From an uncultured Erythrobacter sp. (GTDB taxonomy: Bacteria; Pseudomonadota; Alphaproteobacteria; Sphingomonadales; Sphingomonadaceae): a stretch of DNA of 64,000 nt. Positions 1 through 10,053 of this stretch are shown piece after piece. A program made the translations under genes and the position numbers. Under the pieces are notes generated by a model. The model saw only the letters and a program-made list of their open reading frames with translations, did not search any database and had not been told where the DNA came from. The stretch covers positions 1,760,501-1,824,500 of the forward strand of contig CANMTU010000001.1 in NCBI GenBank assembly GCA_947501005.1. The letters are read 5' to 3'. Position 1 is the first letter of the stretch. The number at the start of each line of letters is the position of its first letter.

Positions 1-933
1 GGACATGTTCGGCATGGCAATGGCCCGGATGTAGGGCGTGGGATCGGACAGACGGTCGGACAGCCAGGTGCCGCCGAGTTGGCGGCAATCCTGCGCCAGA
101 ACATCGAACGGTTCGAGGATTTCTGGAGCGACATAGGGATCGGCGCATGCCTCCAGCGCCGCCGCCATGCCCAGCGCGCCGGGCAGGTTTTCCGTCCCCC
201 GCCGATACCCACGCTCTTGCCCGCCCGATGGCTTCAGCATGGCGTAGTCCTTCACGAGCAACGCGCCGATACCGATCGGACCACCGAATTTGTGGGCCGA
301 TATCATGGCCATATCGCAATCCGGCAGGGTCCATTTGCCCGCGCTTTGCGCGCAATCGACCAGCAGGATCCGGTTTTGCGCCCCTACGGTGTCGCGGATC
401 GCCTCGATGTCCTGCCGGTTGCCGATTTCGGAATTGACGTACTGGACCGCAACCAACGGACGTTCGCGCGCAGCCGCCTCGACAAGGTTTTCCATGTCAA
501 GCGCGCCATCGGCCATAACGAACAGGCGTTCCGCATCCTTAGCCGCCTGCACAACGCAATCATGCTCGACCGTACTGACCAACCGTGCCCCGGCCTCGGC
601 ATTATGCAGCGCCAATGCAGCCGCCTCGCTCGCGCCACTGGTGAAGATCAGCTCGCCATCCCAGCTCAGCGCCGCCTTGATGCGTTCGCGCGCATCTTCA
701 AGCGCCGCCCGCGCCTTGCGCCCCTCGGCATGGGGCGAGCTGGGATTGGCCCACAGCGCGAAGCCTTCCTCCATCGCGCGGCGCGCTTCGGGGCGCAGCG
801 GAGTGGTCGCGGCATGGTCGAGATAAATGCGGTCCGGAATGAGACGTGGCCTTAAACAATTGCGAAATACGCGCGTAACACTATATAGCCCGCGACCTTG
901 CGCAAGGGGTGCTGCCCCGGCGCCGACCGACAT
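1..933 (-). CDS. cysteine desulfurase (NifS/IscS-like), 3' end outside window
   Basis: PLP-dependent class V aminotransferase fold that removes sulfur from cysteine for Fe-S cluster or thio-cofactor synthesis. The reverse-strand translation shows the family N-terminus (YLDHAATTPLRPEA), the PLP-loop region (FTSGASEAA), a central VEHDCV segment and the Schiff-base lysine in SAHKFGGPIG. The gene runs off the left edge, so the C-terminal loop with the persulfide cysteine is not visible. The only canonical in-frame start is ATG at 933, which adds about 35 residues before the usual YLDHAAT start and slightly overlaps the divergent hydrolase leader. A non-canonical start nearer 840 is possible. Family assignment is firm; the IscS, SufS or NifS subtype is not decidable. 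Confidence 0.85.
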   Translation of the reverse strand, partial: MSVGAGAAPLAQGRGLYSVTRVFRNCLRPRLIPDRIYLDHAATTPLRPEARRAMEEGFALWANPSSPHAEGRKARAALEDARERIKAALSWDGELIFTSGASEAAALALHNAEAGARLVSTVEHDCVVQAAKDAERLFVMADGALDMENLVEAAARERPLVAVQYVNSEIGNRQDIEAIRDTVGAQNRILLVDCAQSAGKWTLPDCDMAMISAHKFGGPIGIGALLVKDYAMLKPSGGQERGYRRGTENLPGALGMAAALEACADPYVAPEILEPFDVLAQDCRQLGGTWLSDRLSDPTPYIRAIAMPNMS

Positions 934-953
934 TCTACCGACAGGATTGCTTC

Positions 954-1610
954 ATGCCGACCGTGATCTTTCCCGGCCCCGAAGGCCGCCTCGAAGGCCG
1001 TTTCTCTCCCGCCCCGCGCCCGCGCGCGCCGGTGGCGATGATCCTTCACCCGCATCCCCAGGGCGGCGGCACGATGAACGAGCAGATCACGCAGAAGCTC
1101 TACAAGAATTTCGTCGATCGCGGCTTTGCGACCCTGCGCTTCAATTTTCGCGGCGTCGGCCGCAGCCAGGGCAGTTTCGACAATGGCGTCGGGGAATTGA
1201 GCGATGCGGCCAGCGCGCTCGACTGGGTGCAGCAGATCCATCCCGAAGCGCAGGTGACGTGGGTCGCCGGGGTCAGCTTCGGTTCGCTGATCGGCATGCA
1301 ATTGCTGATGCGCCGTCCGGAAATTCGCGGGTTCCTCTCGATCGGCGCCCCGGCGAGCATGTATGACTTCAGCTTCCTCGCCCCCTGTCCGGCGAGCGGG
1401 ATCTTCATTCACGGCGCGCAGGACACGGTGGTGCAGCCCAACGCGGTGCAGAAGCTGGTCGACAAGCTTCGCACGCAGAAGCACATCACCATCCACCACG
1501 AAGAAATCCCCCGCGCGAACCATTTCTTCGAGAACGAGCAGACCGAACTGATGGCCGCGGTCGACAACTATCTGAATTTCCGGCTCGATCCGGCCTGCCC
1601 GATCACCTGA
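954..1610 (+). CDS. alpha/beta hydrolase of the small COG2945-like family
   Basis: A 218-residue cytosolic alpha/beta hydrolase. Visible are the oxyanion-side motif HPHPQGGG near the N-terminus, the strand RFNFRGVGRSQG, a nucleophile-elbow-like GVSFGS and a late HFFE that would supply the catalytic histidine. The substrate is unknown; members of this family are often described only as putative esterases. I use ATG 954 rather than an upstream in-frame start at 909, because an AGGA ribosome site lies just before it and homologous proteins begin at this point. The gene is divergent from the cysteine desulfurase and followed by a hairpin at 1635-1662. Confidence 0.85.
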   Translation: MPTVIFPGPEGRLEGRFSPAPRPRAPVAMILHPHPQGGGTMNEQITQKLYKNFVDRGFATLRFNFRGVGRSQGSFDNGVGELSDAASALDWVQQIHPEAQVTWVAGVSFGSLIGMQLLMRRPEIRGFLSIGAPASMYDFSFLAPCPASGIFIHGAQDTVVQPNAVQKLVDKLRTQKHITIHHEEIPRANHFFENEQTELMAAVDNYLNFRLDPACPIT

Positions 1611-1634
1611 CGGGCGAGGATTTCGGATCATTTT

Positions 1635-1662
1635 ACGGAGCGCGCAGGCCCGCGCGCTCCGT
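1635..1662. terminator. 11-bp perfect inverted repeat, terminator-like hairpin
   Basis: ACGGAGCGCGC (1635-1645) and its exact complement (1652-1662) flank a 6-base loop 25 bases after the hydrolase stop. There is no T-tract on either side, so it may be a weak terminator or an RNA 3'-end stabiliser. Confidence 0.5.
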
Positions 1663-1702
1663 GAAACGCCCTGTGCGCACGACGAACTTGCGGGGCTCAG
1701 CG

Positions 1703-1733
1703 TAATGTTGTATCGTTATTGTTACAATATAAC
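1703..1733. promoter_or_regulatory. AT-rich dyad upstream of tonB, candidate Zur/Fur-family operator
   Basis: An AT-rich island in otherwise GC-rich DNA lies 17-47 bases before the tonB start. Its core GTTACAATATAAC (1721-1733) is a dyad (GTTA...TAAC) resembling alphaproteobacterial Zur boxes, and a second related element TGTTGTATCGTTAT sits immediately upstream. The position fits a promoter-overlapping repressor site. The identity of the regulator is inferred only from resemblance. Confidence 0.4.
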
Positions 1734-1749
1734 GTGAGAGGAGCCTGCC

Positions 1750-2448
1750 GTGTCCTATATCGATCAATCCAGCCGCCCTTCACCCGCCTCGATGGCCGCA
1801 GTCATTGGCATCCATGTCGGCATCGGGGGCCTGCTGATCGCCGGGCTGACGGTGAGCGGAGTGATTGCTGAGATAGACAAACCCCTGCCCGTCACCGAAT
1901 TTCCGGTAACGCCGCCGCCGCCCCCTCCGCCGCCGCCGACCCCGGATACGACACCGCGTCAATCCGACCCGGTAACGCCGGCGACCAATCCCCCCGCCGC
2001 GCCCCGCCCGGACATCAACATCAACCCCCGGCCGACCGAGTTCAGCACCACCGAACTGATCCTGCCCCCGATCCCGAACGTGCAGCCCGGACCGATACGG
2101 CTCGATCCGCCGCCGCCCAGACCGCTGCCCTCGCCGCAGGAGACCGGCTTCGATCCGGTCGGCGCGAAGCCGCGCAACGATCCGGGTGCCTGGCTGCGCG
2201 ACAGCGATTACAAGAGCAGTTGGGCGCGACGCGATCTTACCGGGGTGGCACGATTCCAGCTCGACATTTCGAAGACCGGCACGATCACCGGTTGCCGGGT
2301 GACCGGATCGACCGGCCATTCCGAACTCGACGATGCGACCTGCGTCCTCCTGCAGAAGCGCGCCCAGTTCGAACCCGCACGGGGCAAGCAGGGCGAACCG
2401 ATCGCCGGCCGCTATGCCGGGGCGGTGCGCTGGGAACTGCCGAACTGA
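1750..2448 (+). CDS. TonB family energy transducer
   Basis: Couples the inner-membrane proton-motive force to TonB-dependent outer-membrane receptors. The 232-residue protein has one N-terminal membrane segment (about residues 18-38, SMAAVIGIHVGIGG...), a long periplasmic proline-rich linker (about 48-140, with runs of PPPPPP) and a C-terminal TonB domain (about 155-232) with the typical GVARFQLDISKTGTITGC and CVLLQKRAQFEPA segments. Translation starts at GTG 1750, supported by GAGAGGAG 7 bases upstream. No exbB or exbD lies nearby, so it must use a complex encoded elsewhere. A zinc or iron regulated promoter is suggested by the dyad at 1703-1733. Confidence 0.92.
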   Translation: MSYIDQSSRPSPASMAAVIGIHVGIGGLLIAGLTVSGVIAEIDKPLPVTEFPVTPPPPPPPPPTPDTTPRQSDPVTPATNPPAAPRPDININPRPTEFSTTELILPPIPNVQPGPIRLDPPPPRPLPSPQETGFDPVGAKPRNDPGAWLRDSDYKSSWARRDLTGVARFQLDISKTGTITGCRVTGSTGHSELDDATCVLLQKRAQFEPARGKQGEPIAGRYAGAVRWELPN

Positions 2449-2449
2449 G

Positions 2450-2659
2450 CTATCGGGCGCCCCGTTCCAGCTTTCCGAGCGGGGCGTCGCCCGATCCGTC
2501 CGGCACCGTCCAGATGGCGACGTTGAGCAAGGCGATTGCTGCCAGCACGATCATCAGCAGGGCGTTCCGCCGGTTGCCGGTGCGGCGCCACAGCACCACC
2601 GCGCCGGTAATAAGGGCAAGCGCGGCAAGCACGCAGAGCGAGAGGACCAGCGGCAGCAT
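2450..2659 (-). CDS. small two-helix membrane protein
   Basis: A 69-residue protein with two hydrophobic segments (about residues 2-25 and 34-52) separated by the basic turn RRTGNRRN. A strong GGAGGGTGGG ribosome site precedes the ATG at 2659. Its stop is one base from the tonB stop on the opposite strand. It is not recognised as a named family; a small inner-membrane protein is all that can be said. Confidence 0.7.
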   Translation of the reverse strand: MLPLVLSLCVLAALALITGAVVLWRRTGNRRNALLMIVLAAIALLNVAIWTVPDGSGDAPLGKLERGAR

Positions 2660-2779
2660 CCCACCCTCCTACCCCCACCGCGAGCGCATGCAAGCGGAGG
2701 AACGGCGAGGGCCGCGTTCCGTTCTGTGATGAACGTACCCGGCCGTATGTCGCGCAAGGGTCCTTTCATGGAGCATCGC

Positions 2780-3208
2780 ATGAGTATTTTCGGCAAGATC
2801 AAGGATGCCATTCTGGGCAAGCCGGCGCAGGCCCGGCCTGTCCCCGCCCCCTCTCCCGCCCCTTCGCCAAACGCGGCGCCCCCCGCCCGACCGGGAACGG
2901 CGCCGCAGACCGGCAATGCCTGGGCCAATGCCCCGGTCGTGGAGGAACGGGCGGTTCCCGTGGTCGATGTGCAGAACCACCTCGATACGATGCCGGGGGC
3001 CGATCGCCTCAACTGGCGCACCTCGATCGTCGACCTGATGAAGCTGATCGGGGTCGATTCCGATTACGAATCGCGCAAGGCCCTCGCCACGGAACTGGGG
3101 CGCCAGGAATATACCGGCAGCGCGGAGGATAATGTCTGGCTGCATCGCCGGGTAATGAACGAACTCGCCGCCAATGGCGGGAACGTCCCGGCGGACCTGC
3201 GCGACTGA
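2780..3208 (+). CDS. DUF3597 domain-containing protein
   Basis: A 142-residue protein beginning MSIFGKIKDAILG, the hallmark start of the DUF3597 family, then a Pro/Ala-rich linker (about 15-60) and the globular domain (about 65-142) containing NHLDTM, LNWRTSIVDLMKLIGVDS and ALATELG. Function is unknown; a LysM-partner or cell-envelope role has been supposed for the family. I choose ATG 2780 because a GGAG lies 7 bases before it; an in-frame ATG at 2768 would add MEHR. Confidence 0.85.
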   Translation: MSIFGKIKDAILGKPAQARPVPAPSPAPSPNAAPPARPGTAPQTGNAWANAPVVEERAVPVVDVQNHLDTMPGADRLNWRTSIVDLMKLIGVDSDYESRKALATELGRQEYTGSAEDNVWLHRRVMNELAANGGNVPADLRD

Positions 3209-3245
3209 ATTGACTTGGCGTGACGGGGGCCGCACACCCCCGTGC

Positions 3246-5099
3246 ATGACCGGTTTCCCAAGCGACATCACCCGCCGCCAGGCCCTTGCCGGGTTTGGCG
3301 GCGTTTCCGCCCTCGCCCTGTCGGGATGCGCGTTGACGTCCCGGCCGCAGGGCGTCGCCGCCGCGCAGTCGATCGGGGCGGACCGGCTGCTGGAAGTCGT
3401 CGCCTACAATCTGCTCGCCCACGAACCGGAACGGGCGACGAGCCTGGGCGTCGATACCGGCAACCACGCCTATCTGCGCACTCGCCTTGAAGACCAGCGG
3501 CCCGAGGCACAGCAGGCCTATGCCGCCACCCTGCGACAGGATCTGGAGCGGGTGCGTGCCTTCCCGCGCGAGGGGCTGGCGCCCGAAACCCTCACCAGCC
3601 TCGAAGTCGTCGAAAGCGCCTACACAACCGCGCTGGAAGGCTTCGCCCTGCCCTATGGTGACGTGGCGGTCGGCAGCTGGCGCAATGCGCCCTATGTCGT
3701 CATCCAGAATGTCGGCAGCTATCTCGACATGCCGCGCTTCATGGACTCGGTCCACCCGGTGAAGAGCGGCGAGGATGCCGATGCCTACCTCGCGCGGCTG
3801 GCCCAGTTTCCCGCGGTGATGGAAGGCGAACTGGTGCGGATGAAGGCCGCCCGGGCGATGGGCGTCGTCCCGCCCGACTTCCTGCTCGAGGCGGCGGACC
3901 GGCAGATGTCGCAAACCGTGCAGAGCGCGATGGACGGCACGCTGTTCACCGCCCAGTACCGTGATAACCTTGCGGCGGCGGGCATGCCGGCCGCCTATGC
4001 CAACGGCGTCGAGCGGCTGGTCAAGGGCCCGATCGCCGAAGCGCTCGAACGGCAGCTCGCCGAATTGCGGACCGAGCGGAGCCTGGCCAAGGGCGATGCC
4101 GGCATGTGGGCGCAGCCCGGCGGCGATGAATGGTACGCATGGGCGTTGAAGGCGAGTACGACCACCACGCTCAGCCCAGACGAGGTGCATGAACAGGGGC
4201 TCGACGAACTGGCTGCCCTGCACGGAAGGATGGACCCGATCCTGAAGGACATCGGCTACACAACCGGCACGGTGGGCGAGCGGATGCAGGCCTTGAGCGA
4301 GGACCCGCGCTACAAATTCGCCCCCGGCGACCCCGGCCGAGCCGAGATCATGGCCTTCATCAACGAGCGGATCGCGTGGATCACCGCGCAGATGCCACGT
4401 GCATTCAACACGCTGGTCGATCCCAATCTCGAGGTACGCCGCCTGCCGCTGGCCGAGGAACCCGGGGCGCCGGGCGCCTATGGCGGGGCGGGCAGCAAGG
4501 ACGGTTCGATCCCGGGGCGCATGTGGATCAATCTGCGCACGACCGACCTGCACCGCAAATACGATCTGGCCGACCTCACCTATCACGAGACGATCCCCGG
4601 CCATGTGTGGGAAGGCGAATTTTCCAACCGTCTGCCGCTGATCCGCTCGATCCTTGCTTTCAACGCCTTCAGCGAAGGCTGGGCGCTCTACGCCGAACAG
4701 ATCGCCGACGAGTTGGGCGCGTATGACGATTTCAAGGTCGGGCGGCTCGGCTATCTGCAGAGCCTCGCCTTCCGGGCGTGCCGCATGGTGGTCGACACCG
4801 GACTGCACCACAAGCGCTGGACGCGCGAGCAGGCACGGCAGTTCTTCGTCGAACGCAACGGCTCGAAATATGACGAGGTCGTCTCCGAGGTGGACCGGTA
4901 TTGTAGCTGGCCGGGCCAGGCCTGCGGCTACAAGGTCGGACACAGCGAAATCCTGCGCCAGCGCGAAATCGCGCAAGCCCAACTCGGCGATGCCTATGCG
5001 TTCAAGGCGTTCAACGACGCGGTCGTGCTGGGCGGCAACGCCCCGCTCGACGTGATGGGGCGAAACGTGGCGCGTCACGTCGCCGACGTTCAAGCATAG
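3246..5099 (+). CDS. DUF885 family metallopeptidase-like lipoprotein
   Basis: A 617-residue exported protein. The start at 3246 gives MTGFPSDITRRQALAGFGG followed by a hydrophobic stretch and SGC, so a twin-arginine-like signal ending in a lipobox is likely. The DUF885 signature HETIPGH is at about residues 447-453, with the downstream GWALYAEQ helix that completes the zinc-peptidase-like site. Length fits the family. Members are annotated only by domain; some act on small peptides. The next gene encodes another zinc-peptidase-like protein, separated by a short hairpin. Confidence 0.88.
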   Translation: MTGFPSDITRRQALAGFGGVSALALSGCALTSRPQGVAAAQSIGADRLLEVVAYNLLAHEPERATSLGVDTGNHAYLRTRLEDQRPEAQQAYAATLRQDLERVRAFPREGLAPETLTSLEVVESAYTTALEGFALPYGDVAVGSWRNAPYVVIQNVGSYLDMPRFMDSVHPVKSGEDADAYLARLAQFPAVMEGELVRMKAARAMGVVPPDFLLEAADRQMSQTVQSAMDGTLFTAQYRDNLAAAGMPAAYANGVERLVKGPIAEALERQLAELRTERSLAKGDAGMWAQPGGDEWYAWALKASTTTTLSPDEVHEQGLDELAALHGRMDPILKDIGYTTGTVGERMQALSEDPRYKFAPGDPGRAEIMAFINERIAWITAQMPRAFNTLVDPNLEVRRLPLAEEPGAPGAYGGAGSKDGSIPGRMWINLRTTDLHRKYDLADLTYHETIPGHVWEGEFSNRLPLIRSILAFNAFSEGWALYAEQIADELGAYDDFKVGRLGYLQSLAFRACRMVVDTGLHHKRWTREQARQFFVERNGSKYDEVVSEVDRYCSWPGQACGYKVGHSEILRQREIAQAQLGDAYAFKAFNDAVVLGGNAPLDVMGRNVARHVADVQA

Positions 5100-5104
5100 G
5101 ACGC

Positions 5105-5124
5105 GGCAAAAATATCGTTTTGCC
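5105..5124. terminator. GGCAAAA/TTTTGCC hairpin between DUF885 gene and TPR gene
   Basis: GGCAAAA at 5105-5111 pairs with TTTTGCC at 5118-5124 across a 6-base loop, 5 bases after the DUF885 gene stop. The T residues sit inside the stem rather than after it, so termination efficiency is uncertain. Confidence 0.4.
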
Positions 5125-5175
5125 TAAAGTCTTTGAGGTATAACCTGCCCCCTGGAGATTTGGGGGAATCGAACC

Positions 5176-6726
5176 ATGAATATTCGCTTGGCGCTGTGTG
5201 CGGCGTTTCTCGGCCTCGCGGCGCCCGCGCAAGCGGATTGGTACGAGGCGTCGAGCGAACATTTCGTCATCTACGCGGATGACGGCGAGAAGGATATCCG
5301 CGAGTTCGCGACCAATCTGGAACGCTACCATTCGGCGATGGAATTCATCACCGGCCGGCAGTCGGAAACGCCCAGCCCGTCGAACCGGCTGACGATCTTC
5401 GCGGTCGGCAATTCAAATACCATGCGCAAGCTTTCGGGCGACAGCATGGTTGCCGGCTTCTACGTTCCGCGCGCCGGCGCCGCGCGCGCCTTCGTGCAGA
5501 ATATCCGCAATCGCAGCGGCAGCTATCCCGACTTCTCGGTCGTCGTGCTGCTGCACGAATATGCGCATCACTACATGATGTCGACGACGCCCTATGCGAT
5601 GCCGCGCTGGCTTTCGGAAGGAGGGGCGGAGTTCTTCGCCTCGACCTCGTTCGAAAGTGACGGATCGGTCAAGATCGGCCGGCCGGCACAGCACCGCGCG
5701 GGGGATTTGGCCTATGCGGAACGAGTGAAGCTCGATGCCCTTCTCGACGCCGATATCTACGAGAAGACGCGCGGGCGCCAATACGACCAGTTCTACGCCC
5801 GCAGCTGGCTGCTCTATCATTATCTGGCCTTCGAGGAGAGCCGCAAGGGGCAGCTGCAGGATTACCTTGTCCGCGTGGCGAAGGGGGAGAAATCCATTCA
5901 GGCTGCGGAAGCGGCCTTCGGCAAGCTCGACGATCTGCAGCGCGATCTCGATCGCTATCTGCGCCAGCGCCGGATGATGACGTTCCTGCTGCCGCCCGAC
6001 AGGATCAAGGTAAGCCGGATCGATCTGCGGCGGCTGCCGGAAGGCGAGGCGAAGATGATGGACCTGCGGATCGTGTCGCAGCGCGGCGTCGGCCGGGAAG
6101 AGGCGCTGGAACTGGTGACCGATGCCCGCGCGATCGCGAGCAAATACCCGGACGATCCCGGCGTTCTGATTGCGCTCGCCGAAGCGGAATTCGATGCCGG
6201 CTACAGCGATGCCGCCATCGCCGCCGCCGACCGGGCGCTGGCGCTCGATCCCCGCCAGGTGAACGCCTATGTGCAAAAGGGATACGCGCTGTTTCGGAAA
6301 GCCGAGGAAAGCGGCGAGAAAGGCGCCTTCAACGCCGCAATCGCGCCGTTCACGGCATTGAACAAGATCGAGAACGACCACCCACTGCCGCTCATCTACT
6401 ACTACCGGAAATTTATCGAGGAGGGAGCGGAACCGACCGAAAACGCGCGTCACGCGCTCGAGCGGGCATCGCAGATCGCGCCGTTCGATCAACCGCTGGC
6501 GCTCAACGCAGCGCTGATGCTGGCGGGCGAGGGGAAGATCGCGCTTGCCCGGTCGAAGCTGCATCCGTTGACTTCGAACCCTCATGGGGGGACGCTGTCG
6601 GAAGTGGCGGCGAAATATCATGCGGCGCTGGAAGCGGTCGAAGAGGGTACCCTGTGGCAGCCGAACGCGGAGGATGTCGGCAAGGCGCAGATCATCGAGG
6701 CGAGGGATCCTGCCGCGACGGATTGA
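5176..6726 (+). CDS. exported TPR protein with HExxH zinc-peptidase motif
   Basis: A 516-residue protein with a classical signal peptide (MNIRLALCAAFLGLAAPAQA, cut near residue 20). The N-terminal half resembles DUF1570/M48-like peptidases: HEYAH at residues 127-131 supplies the HExxH zinc ligands, followed by WLSEGGAEFFA, a likely third ligand region. The C-terminal half (about 315-490) carries tetratricopeptide-type helical repeats (for example DAAIAAADRALALDP). A GGGGGA ribosome site precedes the ATG. The role is probably periplasmic proteolysis or protein scaffolding; no named orthologue is recognised. Confidence 0.8.
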   Translation: MNIRLALCAAFLGLAAPAQADWYEASSEHFVIYADDGEKDIREFATNLERYHSAMEFITGRQSETPSPSNRLTIFAVGNSNTMRKLSGDSMVAGFYVPRAGAARAFVQNIRNRSGSYPDFSVVVLLHEYAHHYMMSTTPYAMPRWLSEGGAEFFASTSFESDGSVKIGRPAQHRAGDLAYAERVKLDALLDADIYEKTRGRQYDQFYARSWLLYHYLAFEESRKGQLQDYLVRVAKGEKSIQAAEAAFGKLDDLQRDLDRYLRQRRMMTFLLPPDRIKVSRIDLRRLPEGEAKMMDLRIVSQRGVGREEALELVTDARAIASKYPDDPGVLIALAEAEFDAGYSDAAIAAADRALALDPRQVNAYVQKGYALFRKAEESGEKGAFNAAIAPFTALNKIENDHPLPLIYYYRKFIEEGAEPTENARHALERASQIAPFDQPLALNAALMLAGEGKIALARSKLHPLTSNPHGGTLSEVAAKYHAALEAVEEGTLWQPNAEDVGKAQIIEARDPAATD

Positions 6727-7451
6727 GCGGCAGTTGGCGTTCTATCGCGCTGACGATGGTGCTTGGGGCACTGCTGACCGGTGACGCTCTTCTCCAGCCG
6801 TCGAGTTTTGTGCGCTGTTCCTCGGCGGCTGGGCTTTGCTGTTGCAGGTATACTTCACGACCGCAGTGACAGGCATGGGCAGCATCTTGGAGGTCGATTC
6901 ATAAAACCGGGGAACGCACGCAACGGTGACCGTTCGCGTGAGATTGTGCTTGAGCGAGGCAGGGATCAGCAAAATGCTTCCGTCAATTTTTGTAACCGCC
7001 GCCCCGGCTGACATAGTGGTGTAAGAAGATTTCGCCGGGAAAGTCGTTACGCGGCGGCTCGGCCGACATTCCGTTGTCCAGAGATCTCTTTGCGAATGTC
7101 GTGCCCGGCGCCCCGGGTGCAGTTGCCGGCACAGCGCGCTGTAGTTCGAGACGGCGCCATGCCCGCTTTCGCCGCTGAAGCGTGCGCCGCGCATAGTCTG
7201 CAAGGTTTTGGCGAGGCTTAGACCCAAAGAGACATGACGTGAGCGACGCTCCAATGACCTAACACTGCAGTTCAGTGACGAACGCGGGCACGAGCCCAGT
7301 AACTTCCCTCTACCCGCACGCGCGGGCGCGCTTTTCCGCCCCACTCGTCATCAAGCCGATCGATCCGTTCTGAATCAAACGTTCCAAAAGGTCGCCCCAC
7401 ACGATCTCTTGCTACTTGCGCATCGCATCCATGAAACTAGGCTCGAACAAG
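6727..7451. other. about 725 bases with no convincing gene
   Basis: Between the TPR gene and the pckA terminator no reading frame shows a recognisable family, a good ribosome site or sphingomonad-like codon use. A 200-codon open frame on the minus strand (6742-7344) is low in recognisable structure and rich in Ser/Arg. Base composition is mixed, with A/T-rich patches such as around 6960-7010. It may be remnant DNA from a lost gene. Confidence 0.5.
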
Positions 7452-7490
7452 TGAAACCCCCGGTCCGGTTGCCCGGCCGGGGGTTCTCCT
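7452..7490 (-). terminator. intrinsic terminator of pckA
   Basis: AACCCCCGG (7455-7463) and CCGGGGGTT (7477-7485) form a strong GC stem just downstream of the pckA stop on the minus strand, followed on that strand by TTTCAC. It can close transcripts from pckA. Confidence 0.75.
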
Positions 7491-7525
7491 CTCCAACTCG
7501 AACGTGCCCGCGGGCGCGATTTCGG

Positions 7526-9112
<1,587 letters not shown>

Positions 9113-9159
9113 TTGCGTTCTCCCGAACGAAAAGGGTTCGTAAACATAATGGGTTCATC

Positions 9160-9180
9160 AAGCGCATACGAATGCGCGCT
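9160..9180. promoter_or_regulatory. dyad AGCGCAT-ACGA-ATGCGC in the pckA/chvI intergenic region
   Basis: AGCGCAT and ATGCGC(G)CT form an interrupted palindrome about 50 bases upstream of pckA and 120 bases upstream of chvI. It lies within the only non-coding stretch between the divergent genes. It is a possible binding site for a dimeric regulator; which one is not known. Confidence 0.3.
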
Positions 9181-9297
9181 TTATTCCGCTCGCATACCCT
9201 CGCCAAGATCGGTCGTCAAACACCTGCGGCATAATCGTGTCCAGAACGGGACAGCGCGAATTGTCTTGCCGCGACAAAGCGGTTATTCGCGCGAGGG

Positions 9298-10053
9298 ATG
9301 GAGCAACACCCCGCCCCCGAAACCGCCGCGCGCAGCGATCGCACGGTCATCGCCCTGGTCGACGACGACCGCAATATCCTCACCACGGTCTCGATCGCCC
9401 TGCAGGCCGAGGGGTTCGCCACCCGCGTCTATTCCGATGGCGAGGCGGCCCTGTCGGCCCTGCTGCAGAACCCGCCGGATCTCGCGATCTTCGACATCAA
9501 GATGCCCAAGATGGACGGGATGGAATTGCTGCGCCGGTTCCGCGAACATTCGCCGCTGCCGGTCATCTTCCTCACCAGCAAGGACGAGGAGGAGGACGAG
9601 GAAGCCGGGTTCGAGATGGGCGCGGACGATTACATCGCCAAACCTTTCAGCCTGCGCCTGTTGCTCGCCCGCATCCGCGCGATCCTGCGCCGGGGCGAGG
9701 CGCGCAAGCCTCATCCGCACGATACGCTCACCCTCGACGAGCCGGTCGGCGAAATCATCGAGCGCGGGCGGTTGACAATGGATCCCGCGCGCCACCACGT
9801 GACCTGGGACGGGCGCATCGTATCGCTGACGGTCACCGAATTCCTCCTGCTCGAGGCGCTGGCGGCCCATCCAGGCGTCATCAAGAGCCGCAATCAGTTG
9901 ATGGACGCCGCCTATCCCGACGACGTGTTCGTCGACGATCGCACGGTCGACAGCCATATCAAGCGGATGCGGCGCAAGTTCCGCACCGTGGATCACGACT
10001 TCTCCGCCATCGAGACCCTCTACGGAGCCGGCTACAGTTTCACCGATGGCTGA
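9298..10053 (+). CDS. chvI: response regulator ChvI (OmpR family)
   Basis: DNA-binding partner of the ChvG kinase that controls envelope and acid stress and central carbon genes in alphaproteobacteria. The 251-residue protein has a receiver domain with the acidic pair in ALVDDDRN, the phospho-acceptor in [10 protein letters not shown] and the lysine in [10 protein letters not shown]-terminal winged helix follows, with [16 protein letters not shown] and [15 protein letters not shown] 9298 follows GAGGG directly, so spacing is poor and the exact start could shift. The stop overlaps the chvG start by 8 bases. Confidence 0.95.
   Translation: MEQHPAPETAARSDRTVIALVDDDRNILTTVSIALQAEGFATRVYSDGEAALSALLQNPPDLAIFDIKMPKMDGMELLRRFREHSPLPVIFLTSKDEEEDEEAGFEMGADDYIAKPFSLRLLLARIRAILRRGEARKPHPHDTLTLDEPVGEIIERGRLTMDPARHHVTWDGRIVSLTVTEFLLLEALAAHPGVIKSRNQLMDAAYPDDVFVDDRTVDSHIKRMRRKFRTVDHDFSAIETLYGAGYSFTDG

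Noticed and set aside
3009-5093. 694-codon frame antisense to the DUF885 gene
   Set aside because: Shadow of a well-supported gene, with no motifs of its own.
6742-7344. 200-codon frame on the minus strand
   Set aside because: No recognised domain, atypical composition and no good ribosome site. Kept as an unexplained interval, not as a gene.
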